54,028 nucleotides of DNA from Entamoeba invadens IP1 (GCF_000330505.1 NW_004440263.1:29223-83250); one strand, 5' to 3'. Shown: positions 10,896 through 23,072, counted from the first letter of the stretch. Numbers and translations are program-made. Notes: generated by a model not told the origin, from the letters alone.

Positions 10896-10955
10896 CCACC
10901 ATGATGAAAAACATGTATGATTACCATGATAATGCAGGCACTTGTTTCTGAGTGG
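10896..10955 (+). ncRNA. Candidate C/D-box snoRNA
   Basis: A perfect C box ATGATGA (10901-10907) and a D box CTGA (10948-10951) are bracketed by a terminal stem: CCAC at 10896-10899 pairs with GTGG at 10952-10955, extended by a G-T pair. A C'-like TGATAAT lies inside at about 10927. The segment is clearly less AT-rich than the spacer around it, and a TATA-like sequence lies just upstream. C/D snoRNAs guide 2'-O-methylation of rRNA using the bases upstream of the D box. The box-to-box distance is short for a eukaryotic snoRNA, and I could not match the guide (atgcaggcacttgttt) to a target. It could be chance. Confidence 0.4.
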
Positions 10956-11080
10956 TCTATATCATCAAATTACATTCTTTTACCTTGTGATAGTCAGTGG
11001 CTTTGCACTTAATGTTTAGTCACTGTATTGAAAGCAAAGAGTGATAATAATAATAATGACCCATCAAAAGTAAATTACTT

Positions 11081-13510
11081 TTATTGTCTGCTATCAACTT
11101 GATCGAAGAACGACTTTCTTGGCTCCAACTTAATTGGAGTGAATGGCACACCATCTCCGACATAGAACTTATTTTGGAATTCGATCCAGTGCAATCTGAG
11201 GGTATGTAAGAAAGCAGAGAGTGATTCCATTCCAATTAAAATTGCCAAAGTGATCATAGCCCACACAGCGAATCCGACAAAGATAGTCACGCAGATCTTC
11301 ATCCCGAGCAACAAGTAGAATACGTTCTCCAAGAAGACAGCGCTAAGTTCCGCGTGTGCGAGTGATAACGCCCACAGTCTGAGATATGATGCTGTATTTG
11401 AGATACATCCAAGTACAAATTCGATGCCATGAATCGAGTTAAAGATGATGATTTCCATCAAAGAGTTTCCTTCTTCATTATCTTCTTCCTCTTCTTCTCC
11501 ACTTTCTTTCTTCTCCTCTTTCACTTGGAATATCAAACTGTCCGTATCCGTCGCTGGGGGCACCATATTATCTTCAAACATCGATTCTTCCGTATTCCCT
11601 CCTTCTGAAAGGAGTGGCCGACACTCGGGAAGTGCTTTTTGGTGTTTTCTGAGTCGGTAATATAAAATCGCTGGTTTAGGTACAAACATGAGGATTAACG
11701 AGATGATGACCAGCACCAACAAAATTGGTTCAATGACTTCCTGTCCACTATAAATATGGTTTTCTTCAGTGACAATCCCAAAGTTCTGGAACATCTCCAA
11801 AAAGACGTTCGTCAGCATTGGCGCACCTTCTTGGAACGGCGCACACCATTTGAAGATGATTAAGAAGCACAAATATCCAAAGGAACAGATCATGAAGATC
11901 ATCTCAGGGATCCAATGGAACCAAATGTTGATGTATTTCTTCATATGGATGTAATTGAAGAGCGACAGAATGATACCAAAGATCATATGGAAGACACCAA
12001 TTAAGATCGACAACTTCATCTTCAGCGAATTCAAATAGTACAACTCGTTGTTGGACGACTTCCAAATGGGATCAACTCCAAAGTAATAGATGTAACCATT
12101 ATCAGAACGCTCGTACACCCCTTTACTCTCATTCTTCACATCCCACGCAGTCCCAAAAAAGTCAATGGAGAACCCAAAGAACTCGTTGAAGAGACACCCG
12201 CAGTACATCGAGTACAATCCCATCAACATTAACAGATACCGCGCATCAAATAACATCACAAAGATGTCGTTCATCGCTTTCCCTTGTAACTTCTTCGCAA
12301 AGATGATGAACGACAAGCCAAACAAGAAGATGAAGAAGCCGTGCCCACAATCGGAAAACATCACACCAAAGAGCCACGGGAAGGTGACGATATTCAACCA
12401 CGCCGTGTTGATCTCTCCATAGTGCGGCGTACCATATGAATCCGTCAAGTCTTGGAAGGTCTGTGTGAACGAATTCGTCTTATTAAAAGTCGGGACAATA
12501 GCTTTAGGGTGTGGGGGGATAGGGGTGAACACGGGGGACATATTACTTTGGTCCAATTGCCCCAGTTTTTGGACAATATCATCAAAGCGAGCGGACGGAT
12601 ACCAACACTCTCCTGTTAATGTTTGTCCTCTATCGACTCGGAACATATTCAAAGTGAAGTAAATGAGTTTCTCACGTGTTACTGTCTCTTTCCAGTCTTC
12701 TAATTTAATTGCTATTTTCTTTAATAATTCTCGCTTCTGCTTGGTACTCCCTTCAAAGAGTTCAGACAACGTTTGTTTACTATTCAAAGCTTCTTCAACA
12801 AAATTGCGACGTTCAAGCTGATCTAAAGGAACTTTAGTGTACATTCGAACACCTAATGATTGACACGACTTGGTGATCCGGACTTCTAAATCATCGCCTT
12901 GGAATAACACTAAGAAGTTCCGTAAATTTGAGTTCTCCGACAAATCAGTCGATTTAATCAAAACAAGTCCTCGTGAGATTCGCCATATCAGTCGTTGGAT
13001 GGCATCGTATTTGGTCTTCTCAACTACTCCAATGACATACTTCAAACCACCAACACTGATATCCGCCATGTTCTCAAATAAATTGTCCATGTTACTTGAG
13101 ACTAATAAACCCTCTTCTAACTTCTCTAACTCATTCTCATTGATCGTACAATCAGACTCTATTTGCTTCAATTCCTTCTCTAAAGACTCCATCCGTAACT
13201 CTAAATTCTCAGTGGACTCCCGCTCCGTATCAAACACTTCAGAAATGCGCTGGAATTTTAAACCACCAAAGTCAGGACGTTCTTCCTCTTTGGTTATCAT
13301 CTCATTGAAGTACCGCATTTTCCGCTCTAATTCATCACAACGCTTTAACTCGTTGCAATAACGACGGTTGAAACTTAACTCAGTACTATTCAAGTCAACA
13401 AATTGAACACAATTTAACTCACCTATTAATTGAATGGTCTCCTCAGCTACACTCATGGGCACGATTAACTGACCATATGAGACTAACTGTGATCGGATTA
13501 ACTCTCCCAT
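11081..13510 (-). CDS. V-type ATPase 116-kDa subunit a
   Basis: An intronless 809-residue membrane subunit of the proton-pumping V-ATPase. It forms the stator and the proton half-channels next to the c-ring, and acidifies lysosomes and phagosomes. The N-terminal half is cytosolic with a coiled segment (about residues 50-135). The conserved block NTAWLNIVTFPWLFGVMFSDCGHG opens the membrane half. The key Arg in ASYLRLWALSLAHAE is at about residue 711. Several hydrophobic segments follow the conserved block. An acidic loop with a run of Glu/Asp (about residues 665-680) is predicted to be exposed. Length fits the family (about 800-850). The ATG at 13510 begins MGELIRSQLVSYGQLIVP, close to the usual start. 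Confidence 0.95.
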   Translation of the reverse strand: MGELIRSQLVSYGQLIVPMSVAEETIQLIGELNCVQFVDLNSTELSFNRRYCNELKRCDELERKMRYFNEMITKEEERPDFGGLKFQRISEVFDTERESTENLELRMESLEKELKQIESDCTINENELEKLEEGLLVSSNMDNLFENMADISVGGLKYVIGVVEKTKYDAIQRLIWRISRGLVLIKSTDLSENSNLRNFLVLFQGDDLEVRITKSCQSLGVRMYTKVPLDQLERRNFVEEALNSKQTLSELFEGSTKQKRELLKKIAIKLEDWKETVTREKLIYFTLNMFRVDRGQTLTGECWYPSARFDDIVQKLGQLDQSNMSPVFTPIPPHPKAIVPTFNKTNSFTQTFQDLTDSYGTPHYGEINTAWLNIVTFPWLFGVMFSDCGHGFFIFLFGLSFIIFAKKLQGKAMNDIFVMLFDARYLLMLMGLYSMYCGCLFNEFFGFSIDFFGTAWDVKNESKGVYERSDNGYIYYFGVDPIWKSSNNELYYLNSLKMKLSILIGVFHMIFGIILSLFNYIHMKKYINIWFHWIPEMIFMICSFGYLCFLIIFKWCAPFQEGAPMLTNVFLEMFQNFGIVTEENHIYSGQEVIEPILLVLVIISLILMFVPKPAILYYRLRKHQKALPECRPLLSEGGNTEESMFEDNMVPPATDTDSLIFQVKEEKKESGEEEEEDNEEGNSLMEIIIFNSIHGIEFVLGCISNTASYLRLWALSLAHAELSAVFLENVFYLLLGMKICVTIFVGFAVWAMITLAILIGMESLSAFLHTLRLHWIEFQNKFYVGDGVPFTPIKLEPRKSFFDQVDSRQ

Positions 13511-14897
13511 CTTATCTGGGGTTTTGAAGATGTGAAAGTTCTTTTTCTGTGTGCTTGGACTATCTTGTATTTTATTATAAAAACAAAGTTAAGTATTGTT
13601 GGTTAAAATTATTAATAATTAACTTGTGTATAATATAAATTAAATATATTGTTTTGTTTTAATAAACAAGTCTGTGAAAAAACTTTTTATAATCGATTTT
13701 GGAGGAGGAATTTGGAAAGTTTTAAGAATTTTTTGGAAAAAATTGGGAAATATTCTCTTAATTCTTTTTTTTAGTAATGAAATTAATTTATTATAATTTA
13801 TTGTCTGGTTAAAAAACAATTATTATTAAATATAATTTTGTTACTATATTTGAAAATTATATATTATGTCTAATATATTTATATATATTTATTAAAATAA
13901 TATGTTATGTATAACAAAAAATTATATCTAATAATTTAAGTTTAGGTTTTTATTATAAAATAATTATATAAAAATTATTTTTTTCTAATAATATGGTAAT
14001 TCAATTATATATCTTATATAATAATATAATAATATTATATAGTAAAATATTACTAATTAACTAATTAGTCATATAATTATAGTTATTTTTAATTATTTTT
14101 AATTATTTTTTGAAAAAAGACTTTATAATAACATTTTTAAAATATTATTAGATCCTTTGTTTTAATAGTATTAGATTGGTTAAAAAATTTATATTAAAAT
14201 TAAAACATTTTGGTTTAATCAACTTTGTAAAACTGAATTATTTTTAATTGAATAATTCATTTTTTCAAAGTATAATTAGAAAATCAAAATATTTCCATAG
14301 ATTGTTTTTGACCATTTTTTTATCGGAAATGGGTTTTAAATGGAGGTATTTTTATGATTATTCTAGCTTTAATTTAATTAGATCAACCAAATTAAAAAAA
14401 AATAAAACCGATAAAACCACAACAATTCTTGTCAAAAAAAGATTGATTCAATCATGTTTAGCACCAATATTTTTATTATTACTATTATTATATGATAATA
14501 TTATTAATAACTTATAATAAAAAAACAGTTAAATTTTTTTGTCTAATCAAAAATAATATTTTAGGAAATCTCCCGTATTTTACTACAAAATCGGCGCAAA
14601 TGTTTATCGAAAAGTTATCCCACCCAACAAAAACTCTCAATTGTTATATAACTATTTGTCGTACTTCTAATTTGCCCCAAATTTCCTTTGACATCGGGTG
14701 CCTTTGTAAGTAAACGAATTCCCATAAATGTAATAATTAATAAATTCCATATAGTATCGTGTTTTTAATAATTAAAAAATAATTGAATTGATTTAAAATA
14801 TGTTTTTGGGATACAAAGAAATTGCTTTCAATTTCTTTTCATTTTGAAAGGGACCAATAAGATAATAAAAACAATAAATGTATTGCATTGAAGTTTG
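13511..14897. other. AT-rich spacer between divergent V-ATPase and receptor-kinase genes
   Basis: Nearly 1.4 kb. It contains long A/T runs and no supported gene. Open frames around 14248-14713 have biased, repetitive composition (Lys/Asn/Phe/Ile), no recognisable domain and no ATG in a good position, so I read them as noise. It must hold the promoters of both flanking genes. Confidence 0.65.
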
Positions 14898-17800
14898 ATG
14901 TTGTTTCTTCTTCTTTTTATTTTATTGACTGTATACGCCACGTTAAAGTCTGCATGTCCAGCAGGTCAAATTCCTTTTATGGACGGTTGTATGGAATGTT
15001 TTATGGGGTCATATGCTCCTGCGGGCGCAACATCTTGCAAGGACTGTCCTGTTGGCACGATGGTGAATGACAACCACAGTGGATGTAACGCGTGTCCTCC
15101 GGGTACTTTTGCGGCAAACACGGGTTCTTATTATTGTGACCATTGTGGGGCGGGGCAATACACTTCGACTAGTGGTTCGACTTCATGTAAAAAGTGTACT
15201 TCGGGGTATTACGCGTCTTCTGGTGCAACTTCTTGTACAAAGTGTGCTGCAGGTACTTATTCAGTTGGGAGTGTTGGGTATTGTACTCCATGTAGTTCGG
15301 GGTATTATTCATCCACTACAGGCGCCACATCATGCACCAAATGTGCAGTTGGGTATGTTTCATCTTCATATCCATATCCAACGTCATGTACCCAATGTAA
15401 AGCTGGAACGTACACAAACAGTGACAATTCGTATTGTACGGCGTGTCCGTATGGGACCTACTCTAAAGATTCTGCAACGTCTTGTACAACATGTCCTGCA
15501 GGAACTTACTCTGGACTGACTTGTACATCTTGTACAACTTGTGTTAAAGGCCAATATTCAGAAGCAAAGTCAATTTGGTGCTCTGATTGTCAACCAGGAA
15601 CTTATTCCTCAGTCGATGGGGCTTCTTCATGTTCAAAATGTGCTGCGGGGTATACATCTTCTATGAGTTCTTCTATATGTACTATGTGTTCTGCAGGAAC
15701 TTATGCCGCGACTGCTGGTTCTCCAACATGTACAAATTGTTCAACTGGTTCCATTTCTGTAACTGGTGCAATAGAGTGCACTAAATGCCCAGCAGGGACG
15801 TATTCTGTGAATAGAGTTTCCTGTGAAAATTGTGGGGCTGGGACGTATTCAATTCTTGGGTCTGGATCTTGTACATCTTGCAGTCCTGGCACATTTTCTA
15901 ATACAACACGACTTTCTTCGTGTTACAAATGTCCTGCTGGATATTACAATCAGCAATATAATCGTACAAATTGTGACGCTTGTCCTTCTGGAAGTTTTTC
16001 ATCTTCAGAGGGGTCTTCACAGTGTACTGGGTGTGCAGCGGGATATTATGCGACTTCTGCTGGAAGTGTATCATGTAACAAATGTACTTTGGGGTACATA
16101 TCTGCTGCAAATGCTACTAAATGTATTATCTGTCCTGCTGGGACATATTCAAACTCAGATGGGACTTCTTGTGTCAAGTGTTCTGCTGGGTATTATTCAG
16201 GGAGTGGGGTGTCCACGTGCACTCAGTGTCCAACAGGGAAATACTCCTCCTCAACGGGTTCATCGACGTGTTCTTCATGTGCATCAGGGACTTATGCAGA
16301 CACACTTGGTACTATTAATTGTACTCAATGTAGTGCGGGGTATTATTCAAATACAGGAGCATCGGTATGTACCAAGTGTCCTCTTGGGACATACTCAAGT
16401 TTAAAAGGATCGAGTTCTTGTCTTAAATGCCCAAAAGGACACTTTACATCAAGTGAAGGTTCTACCTCATGTAATGCGTGTGCGACTGGTACACATGCTT
16501 CCACTGAAGGATCTTCAACTTGTGAAAATTGTGAGAGTGGACAATATACAAATGTCACAGGAACAATTGATTGTACTTTGTGTCCGTTGGGATATTATTC
16601 AAATGGAGGTGCTTCCCAGTGCACCGCTTGTTTGGTTGGGACATATACACCCACAACTGGAACATCCGTTTGTGTCAGTTGCACATCCATAAGTTGTAAG
16701 ACCTGTATGTCTACAACGGGAAAGTGTACTTCGTGTAATTTGGGTTATTCATTTTCGGAATCAACAGGATGTTCTATATGTCCTGCTTCGTATTACTCGA
16801 TAGGAGGGACTTCTTTGTGTTCCAAATGTGAGACAAACAGTTATTCGTTAATTGGGTCATCAAAGTGTTCAATGTGTTCATCAAGTTGTAACACATGTAA
16901 TCAAACGAATGGCGATTGCACATCGTGTTTTGCTGGGTTTGCACTTAAAGATGGAAGTTGTGGAGGATGTGCCAAAGGCAAATACTCTTCAAATGGGGAG
17001 TGTCTTGCATGTCCTGAAATGACATACACTGATAAAGAGGCGAGTCCATATTGTGAAAATTGCAATTCGACATGTCAAAGTTGTGACAAAACAACAGGTG
17101 AATGTACTTCATGTGCAGCAGGGATGGGTATATCATCAATGGCCTGTTTGACGTGTGTTGCAGGTACTTACAGTACGCCAAGTTCTCTTTGTGAGATGTG
17201 TCCGCTTGGGACTTATTCATCAACACAGAAGAGTACTCAATGTTCCAATTGTGTTGATGGCACATATACGAACACCCAAGGCTCACAAATCTGTAAAACA
17301 TGTAGCAAGTTGTGTCGTGGACCATGCGATAAAGTAACTGGAAACTGTTTGAGTTGTGTTGATGGTACAGTACTTTCGAGTGGTGTTTGTGTTGAGTGTA
17401 AAGCGGGTACAAAGTCGAATCAAAACACGAAAACGTGTGACAATTGCCAACCGGGCACATACTCTGGGAGTATGTATTCTGAATGTAAAAGTTGTGGTGA
17501 GATGACTTACTCTCTTTCGGGTGCTTCTTCATGTTCATCATGTGACTCAAAATGTGTTGGGTGTATATCCACCAATGGTAACTGCATTAGTTGTGTTTCT
17601 GGGTATGGTTTGTCATCAGGAAAGTGTCTTATTTGTTTGAGTGGAACACGTTCATTGTTTTCACGATGTGTCAGTTGTGAAGAAATGACGTATCAAGACG
17701 TCGAGGGCCAGACAGAGTGTAAAATGTGTGATATATCATGTGCAAGTTGTGATGCTATAAGTGGGAAATGCAAGAGTTGTACAAGTGGGTATGGATATAG

Positions 17801-20800
17801 CAATGGGGCGTGTGTACAATGCGATGAGCTGAAGTATTCCCTTGGTGGAACAACACAATGCCAGCAATGTTCCACCCTATGCCAACGATGTGATAGAAAA
17901 AGTGGGGCATGCACCACATGTGAAGATGGTCAAAAGAAAATGAACAACATATGTGTCTCATGTTGCTCAACAGGCAACTGTGCTTTTTGTGATGAAAATG
18001 CAGTCGAGAGCAGTCGGGTGTGTTCTGAATGCAAAGAAGGGTATTACCGAGAAAGTACTGGAGAGTGTCAACCGTGCTCATCACTTCACCCAAACTGTAT
18101 AAAGTGCTCACAGAAAACAAAAGAGTGTCTTTCATGTTCAGGCAATTTAATAGTCAATGGCGACACGTGTATTTCGTGTGAAAGTGGAAAGGTGAAGAGC
18201 ACAGATACGACGTGTGTAAACATCTATGATGCCATTCCAATGTGTCAAAGAGGTGATTATATTAACAATGAGCAGGTCTGTAATGTATGCTTCCCGCCTT
18301 ATTATGTAACAGCAGGAAAAAAGTCGTGTTCACTTGCTTACACGGACACAACACACTACAACAATAGTAGTGCAACAAAGAAAGATAACATAAATGGGTG
18401 TACACACCAAGTAAATGATGTGTGTTATTTGTGTACCTCAAACTGCGTGTTAATAAGTGGAGTCTGCAATAACAAGAGCACAGACTGTACAACATATTCC
18501 ACACACGGCTGTGAAAGTTGTGTCACAGAAACTATTACTTCAACTGGAAAGTGCACAAGTGGAGACAAATGCAAATACACGGCCACCACAGCAGATAAAT
18601 CAGTCTGCTTGTCATGTACTGATGACAAATTGTGTGGTATTGCGGATGCCAATTGTGAAGTTTCACGGAATGGGTACTGCTTTGCTGGAAAAAGTGGGTA
18701 TTACACAACTCGACAGGACAGTGTAGAGCCATGTAGTAGTGCAGTTTGTACATTTTCTGGTGATTTAGTAAAAGATTTGAAGTGTAGTAACACTACTGTT
18801 TTGAGCGATGATGTATGTATTGAAGATGATAATTGTATTACTAAATCTGGTAGTGATTCTGTCAAGTGTACATCAAGTTACCATATTACAAAAGCCAAAT
18901 GTGTATCAAATAGTGTGCATTGCCTTCTTGAGAACAGTAAAATATGTATTAAATGTGGCAGTTCAATCAACGTTAATGGGGTGTGCACAGACAGCACCTC
19001 AATTCATTGTGCTGTATACGACAATGTGTGTGTTACATGTGATCCCGGGTATTATCGAGATGTTGATGGGTGCAAAGAGAAGAGTGGGTTCTCATTGAAT
19101 TGTGGAGTTATATCTTCCCTCAAACAGAAGTGTGTTGAATGTGAAGTTGGCTTTGTTTTAAGTGGCATTTCATGTGTTATTATGACAAACGATACAGAAA
19201 CACAAGATAATATAACAAAGGATTTTATAAGTAAAACAACAATAAAAGAAGACAGCACAGATCATTGTCAGGAGTCTACCAGTAAAGGGTGTCTTCGATG
19301 TGAAAGTGGGTATTATTTGAGTGATGGGGGGTGTGTCGTATGTGTATATCCCTGTGTATATTGTTCAAATAGTACCTTCTGTACAAAGTGTGATTCGTAC
19401 TCGTACGCAAATAGTGAAGGTAAATGCACAGAAATTAACGCACTTGTTTCTGTCTGTAATGTGCTGATGTCCACATATCGTGGGTGTGTTGTATGCAAAG
19501 AGGGATACATGAGATCGGCGGATGGCACCACATGTGAGCGTTGTGACATTTCTTGTAAAAGTTGTACGAACGAAGGAAGTTGTATTCTCTGTAATGACAC
19601 GTTTTATCGTATTCCATCTAACCCCACAAAGCTGTGTTTACCACAGAGTGAGTTAATTGGGTGCACCAACACGACTACGAGCGGGTGTACACAATGTGAA
19701 GTGGACTATTTTGTCTTCGAACAACAGTGTTCAAAATGTAAAGAAAATTGCACTTCATGTGACAGTATTGATGAGTGCACTGCTTGTATTGAGTCCCACA
19801 TCCTACTGTCTGGTGGTTGTTCACACTTTTCAGCAGTCCAGCACTGCACTCGGTCTTCCAATAGTTTCTGTGACACTTGTGAGAGTGGGTTTAAATTAAG
19901 TGTAGATAAAATGAGTTGTCAGCCATATACCAATTATGGAGTCTACATTGGTGTTCCCTTAACAGTGGTTTTTGTCGTTCTAGTGATAGTTGTAGTTCTT
20001 GTAATTGCCGTTATTATATTTCTAATTCGTCACAAGGAGAATAAGAAGTTAGAAAATGTCTGTGTCTTCAAGATGAGTCGCTCAAATATAGCAATGAACT
20101 TATTAGAAGGGAACATTTTGACAAACAAAAAATCGTTGACCTTTAGTGACGAGAGCGAAGTTATACCCGTTGAATCTGAGAGTAGAGAGCTTCTCTGTAT
20201 TGGATACAAAGGAACAAGTATAATGAAAGTCCAAATGACAACTCGTGGTGGATGCGACAAATATTCCATTCGCACAGTCCCACAACTTGTTACATTAAAA
20301 AAAGGAGAGGCGTGTGAGTTTGAGGTATTTATAGTTCCACATTGTACAATGAAACTACAAGACGAACTTATGATAGTTACTATGGACATTCAAAAGGGGG
20401 AGACGTCTTATGTTTCCATTAAAATCGAACCCACCACTGAAAACTCGACTAAACTTGATTATGACGAGTTGATTGAAGACTCCAAATTGGGAGAAGGATC
20501 CTTTGGAATTGTATATAAAGGCACTTACCGAGGGAAGTGTGTTGCTATAAAGAAGATGAAAGAAATCTCTTTGGAAGATCAAGAACAGGCGATAGAAGAG
20601 TTTAAAAAGGAGGTGGATATGTTAGATAAGTTCCGGAGTGATTATATAGTTNNNNNNNNNNNNNNNNNNNNNNNNNNNNNNNNNNNNNNNNNNNNNNNNN
20701 NNNNNNNNNNNNNNNNNNNNNNNNNNNNNNNNNNNNNNNNNNNNNNNNNNNATATCTTATTTACACGAGAATGGCATCTTACATAGAGACATCAAACCAG

Positions 20801-21219
20801 ACAATTTATTGGTCTTTTCACTTGACGCAAATGAGAAGGTAAATGCTAAACTGACGGATTTTGGATCGTCGAGGAATATCAATTTGTTGATGACTAACAT
20901 GACCTTCACAAAGGGTATTGGAACACCAAAGTTTATGGCACCAGAAGTGTTAAAACAAGAGAAGTACACAAAAGCAGCAGATGTGTATTCATTCGCTATT
21001 ACTATGTACGAAACATTTTCATGGTTCGAGGCGTATAGAAAAGATCAGTTTAAGTTCCCTTGGAAAATAGCAGAGTTCATTAACCAAGAAAACAGACTGC
21101 CACGAATCGACCCGATTCAAGAAAACCAATTTGATGTCATTGAAGCATGTTGGAAACACAATCCAAAGAGTAGAATGGGAATTGAAGAAGTAGTGCAACG
21201 ACTTCAGGAAATTGTTTAA
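14898..21219 (+). CDS. Transmembrane receptor-like protein kinase (TMK family), interrupted by an assembly gap
   Basis: A giant type I membrane kinase: 1,918 codons before the gap and 155 after. A signal peptide (MLFLLLFILLTVYA) is followed by about 1,660 residues of Cys-rich repeats. The first 600 or so residues are tandem CxxCxxGxYS...GxxxC units about 17 residues long (GCC2/GCC3-like); later units are furin-like CxxC...C repeats. The membrane segment is at about residues 1683-1715. The cytoplasmic part has a beta-rich domain, then a tyrosine-kinase-like domain with GEGSFG (1865-1870) and AIK Lys 1885. After the gap come HRDIKPDN (catalytic Asp codon 20788-20790), DFG (from 20857) and GTPKFMAPEV. 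All core catalytic motifs outside the gap are intact. The ATG at 14898 starts the signal peptide. Ligands are unknown; Entamoeba has around a hundred such kinases. Confidence 0.93.
14950..16720 (+). repeat. Tandem coding repeats for CxxC/GxYS units
   Basis: About 1.8 kb of imperfect tandem repeats with a period close to 51 nt inside the receptor-kinase gene. Each unit encodes C-x2-C followed by a Gly, a Tyr/Ser pair and a GxxxC turn. Units differ by many silent and coding changes, so this is an old, diverged array. Confidence 0.8.
20652..20751. other. 100-N assembly gap inside the kinase domain
   Basis: Exactly 100 N, the usual placeholder for a gap of unknown size. The frame before it (relative to 14898) and the frame of the kinase motifs after it (codons from 20752) differ, so 100 is not the true size. 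The missing part runs from the end of the N-lobe helix C region to just before YLHENGILHRD, normally about 45-50 residues. Confidence 0.95.
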
Positions 21220-21597
21220 TATTTTCTTATTTAGTTTTTATTCATTTATTTCAACTTTATTCATAATTGAATTTTATTATATATTCAATTACAGTAATTC
21301 ATTTGGTCTTTGTTATTTAATACACTCTTACAAGATTAAACGTGTTTTTATTACTTAGTTAACACTTAATTGGCAAAAAAGACATATTTTTGTCCGCCTT
21401 TTTGATTTTTTCTTATAGAATTTTAAATGATCTTTTAATTTACAACATAAACTATATTTACTATAATTGAACTATAAAAAAATAATATTAAGGTATTAAA
21501 TAATTTTATAATATTTTTAATAGTCGTAATAAAAAACCTTCAATTATAAAAAAAATACATTTTCATAATAAATGTAAAAAACAAAGTCCACGACAAC
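21220..21597. other. AT-rich spacer after receptor kinase
   Basis: Under 400 nt of A/T-rich sequence with no open frame worth reporting. It would include the 3' end of the kinase transcript and the promoter of the small pseudogene that follows. Confidence 0.6.
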
Positions 21598-21963
21598 ATG
21601 AATGAACTCTCTGACGCTGCCAAAGCCATTTTACGGCTTAATGACACGTTCGATGACATGTCGAATGGTATTGATTTGCAGACAGTTTTGGGTAAAAAAG
21701 AAAAATAATTTGTGGTTGAAGCGAAACAAAGAATATTTAACAGTCTGAGTCGTGATTTTAAAACAACAGTAAAGAAAGCTATAGTTTAATGTGGCTTACG
21801 GACTCAACAGGTTTCACAATTTGAAATAATGACGATTTGTGGGAATAATAACTTAAAGGGGAGAATGCAACAAATGCAGCAAATTTCAGGATTATTTGGA
21901 CGTGTAAAATCGGGCGGACAAAAAGGTGTCCGTTCCGACTTCAACCGCCATTCAATTTTTTAA
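21598..21963 (+). pseudogene. Small gene with two in-frame stop codons
   Basis: A single frame of 121 codons starts at the ATG at 21598 and ends at TAA 21961-21963. TAA codons interrupt it at 21706-21708 and 21787-21789. The sequence keeps a coding look across all three parts (mixed polar/hydrophobic, GC-richer than its flanks), including AKAILRLNDTFDDMS, FNSLSRDFKTTVKKAI and a C-terminal MQQISGLFGRVKSGGQKG. Both stops could come from single C-to-T changes of CAA. I do not recognise the family. No GTTTGT donor lies near the stops, so introns are unlikely. Pseudogene, or recoded gene, are the options; decay is far more likely. Confidence 0.5.
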
Positions 21964-22559
21964 GCTAAGACTAGTTTAATTTTATAGGTTTTTTACTATT
22001 TTATTTAAATTTTTATAAAACATTATATTTTCGAATACTTTTGTTATTCTTGAACATCATTTCCCAAAAACGCATTTTGTATACTTTTTAAGTGTTAATA
22101 CACCAATTATTATTTGTTATTTCTTGTGTTGGTAATAATATGTTAAATAATATATAACTAGTTTTAAATTTAAATAGCTATAAAGACACTACGTGGCAAA
22201 AATAAAAGGACTACAAATAATGGAGTTTTGATTCATTATTTTCTTAACTTCTTTGTATACAGTAAAAATTCTATCGGTGTGTGGAGTCATGAAAATGGTT
22301 TTCTTAAGGTGTGTAATTTTTTTTCTTTTCTTTTTAAATTTTTGGCAAAAAAACTAAAAAATAATGAAATTTGTAAAACTATCCACAATCTAGAAAAATG
22401 ACAAAATGTATTTTTTTCTTTTTTTATGAAAAAAAACGCGACACGTGTAAACATAAAATAATATTGTGTATTTTTTTAATTTGTCTAATTGTTTAGAATA
22501 AGAACAACGCATTGTGTTTTTGTATAAACACATGGACTTTTGGTGCAGATTGGTTCTTG

Positions 22560-23050
22560 TCAATTTACAACTCAAGTACGTCTTTGACATCAGCCTCGAT
22601 TGTTGCATTGTCTTCTGTTGATAACCTTGAAAAAATGTGCTTGTTCACTGTGTTATTACACAGTAGCAAGTTAGTGTCGATTTTTAGCCTCAATAGTCAT
22701 CATCTTGTCGTCCTCCGCCTTGAACTATTTTGCGTGTGCAACCATCTTGTCTACCTGTTCCTTTGAGAGTCTTCTTTCCTGTTGTCTCGTTTTCAGCCGA
22801 CACATTTAATATTCCATTTGCATTTGTGTCAAATGTGACTTCAACTGTGAGACTCCATGTGGTGCTAATAAGATACCAAACAACCCAAACTATCCAAGCA
22901 GGTTGCAGTGTGATGTCATAGATGCCTCGCCCTCAAAGACTTGGATGAGCACGTCAGGCTTATTGTCTGCATGTGTCGAAAATATCTGTGACTTCCTTGC
23001 TGAAATTGTTAAGTTTTGTGGTATCAATTCTGTCATCACACCAATCACAA
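22560..23050 (-). pseudogene. Decayed HSP70 C-terminal fragment
   Basis: Read on the minus strand, colinear HSP70 blocks appear in order: [10 protein letters not shown]...[24 protein letters not shown]...NLLG (about 23047-22890), then VEVTFDTNANGILNVSAE.ETTGKK (about 22850-22775), then KEQVDKMVAHAK...FKAEDDKM (about 22765-22700), then STEDNATIEADVKDVLEL near 22630-22570. These cover the substrate-binding domain and the start of the lid. Frameshifts and several stop codons separate the blocks, and the ATPase domain is absent. It is therefore a non-functional fragment, lying wholly inside the TIR element. Confidence 0.85.
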
Positions 23051-23072
23051 GCGTTCTCTTGTGATTGGTGTG
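23037..23072. repeat. Perfect 15-bp hairpin
   Basis: Arms cacaccaatcacaag (23037-23051) and cttgtgattggtgtg (23058-23072) are perfect reverse complements around a 6-nt loop. It sits exactly at the 5' edge of the HSP70 fragment inside the TIR element. Confidence 0.85.

Noticed and set aside
14248..14713. Two plus-strand open frames before the receptor kinase
   Set aside because: Lys/Asn/Phe-rich, no domain, poor start context, and they overlap each other.
14950..16720. Regular repeats as a CRISPR array
   Set aside because: They are coding repeats for CxxC units with diverged sequence, not identical repeats with unique spacers.
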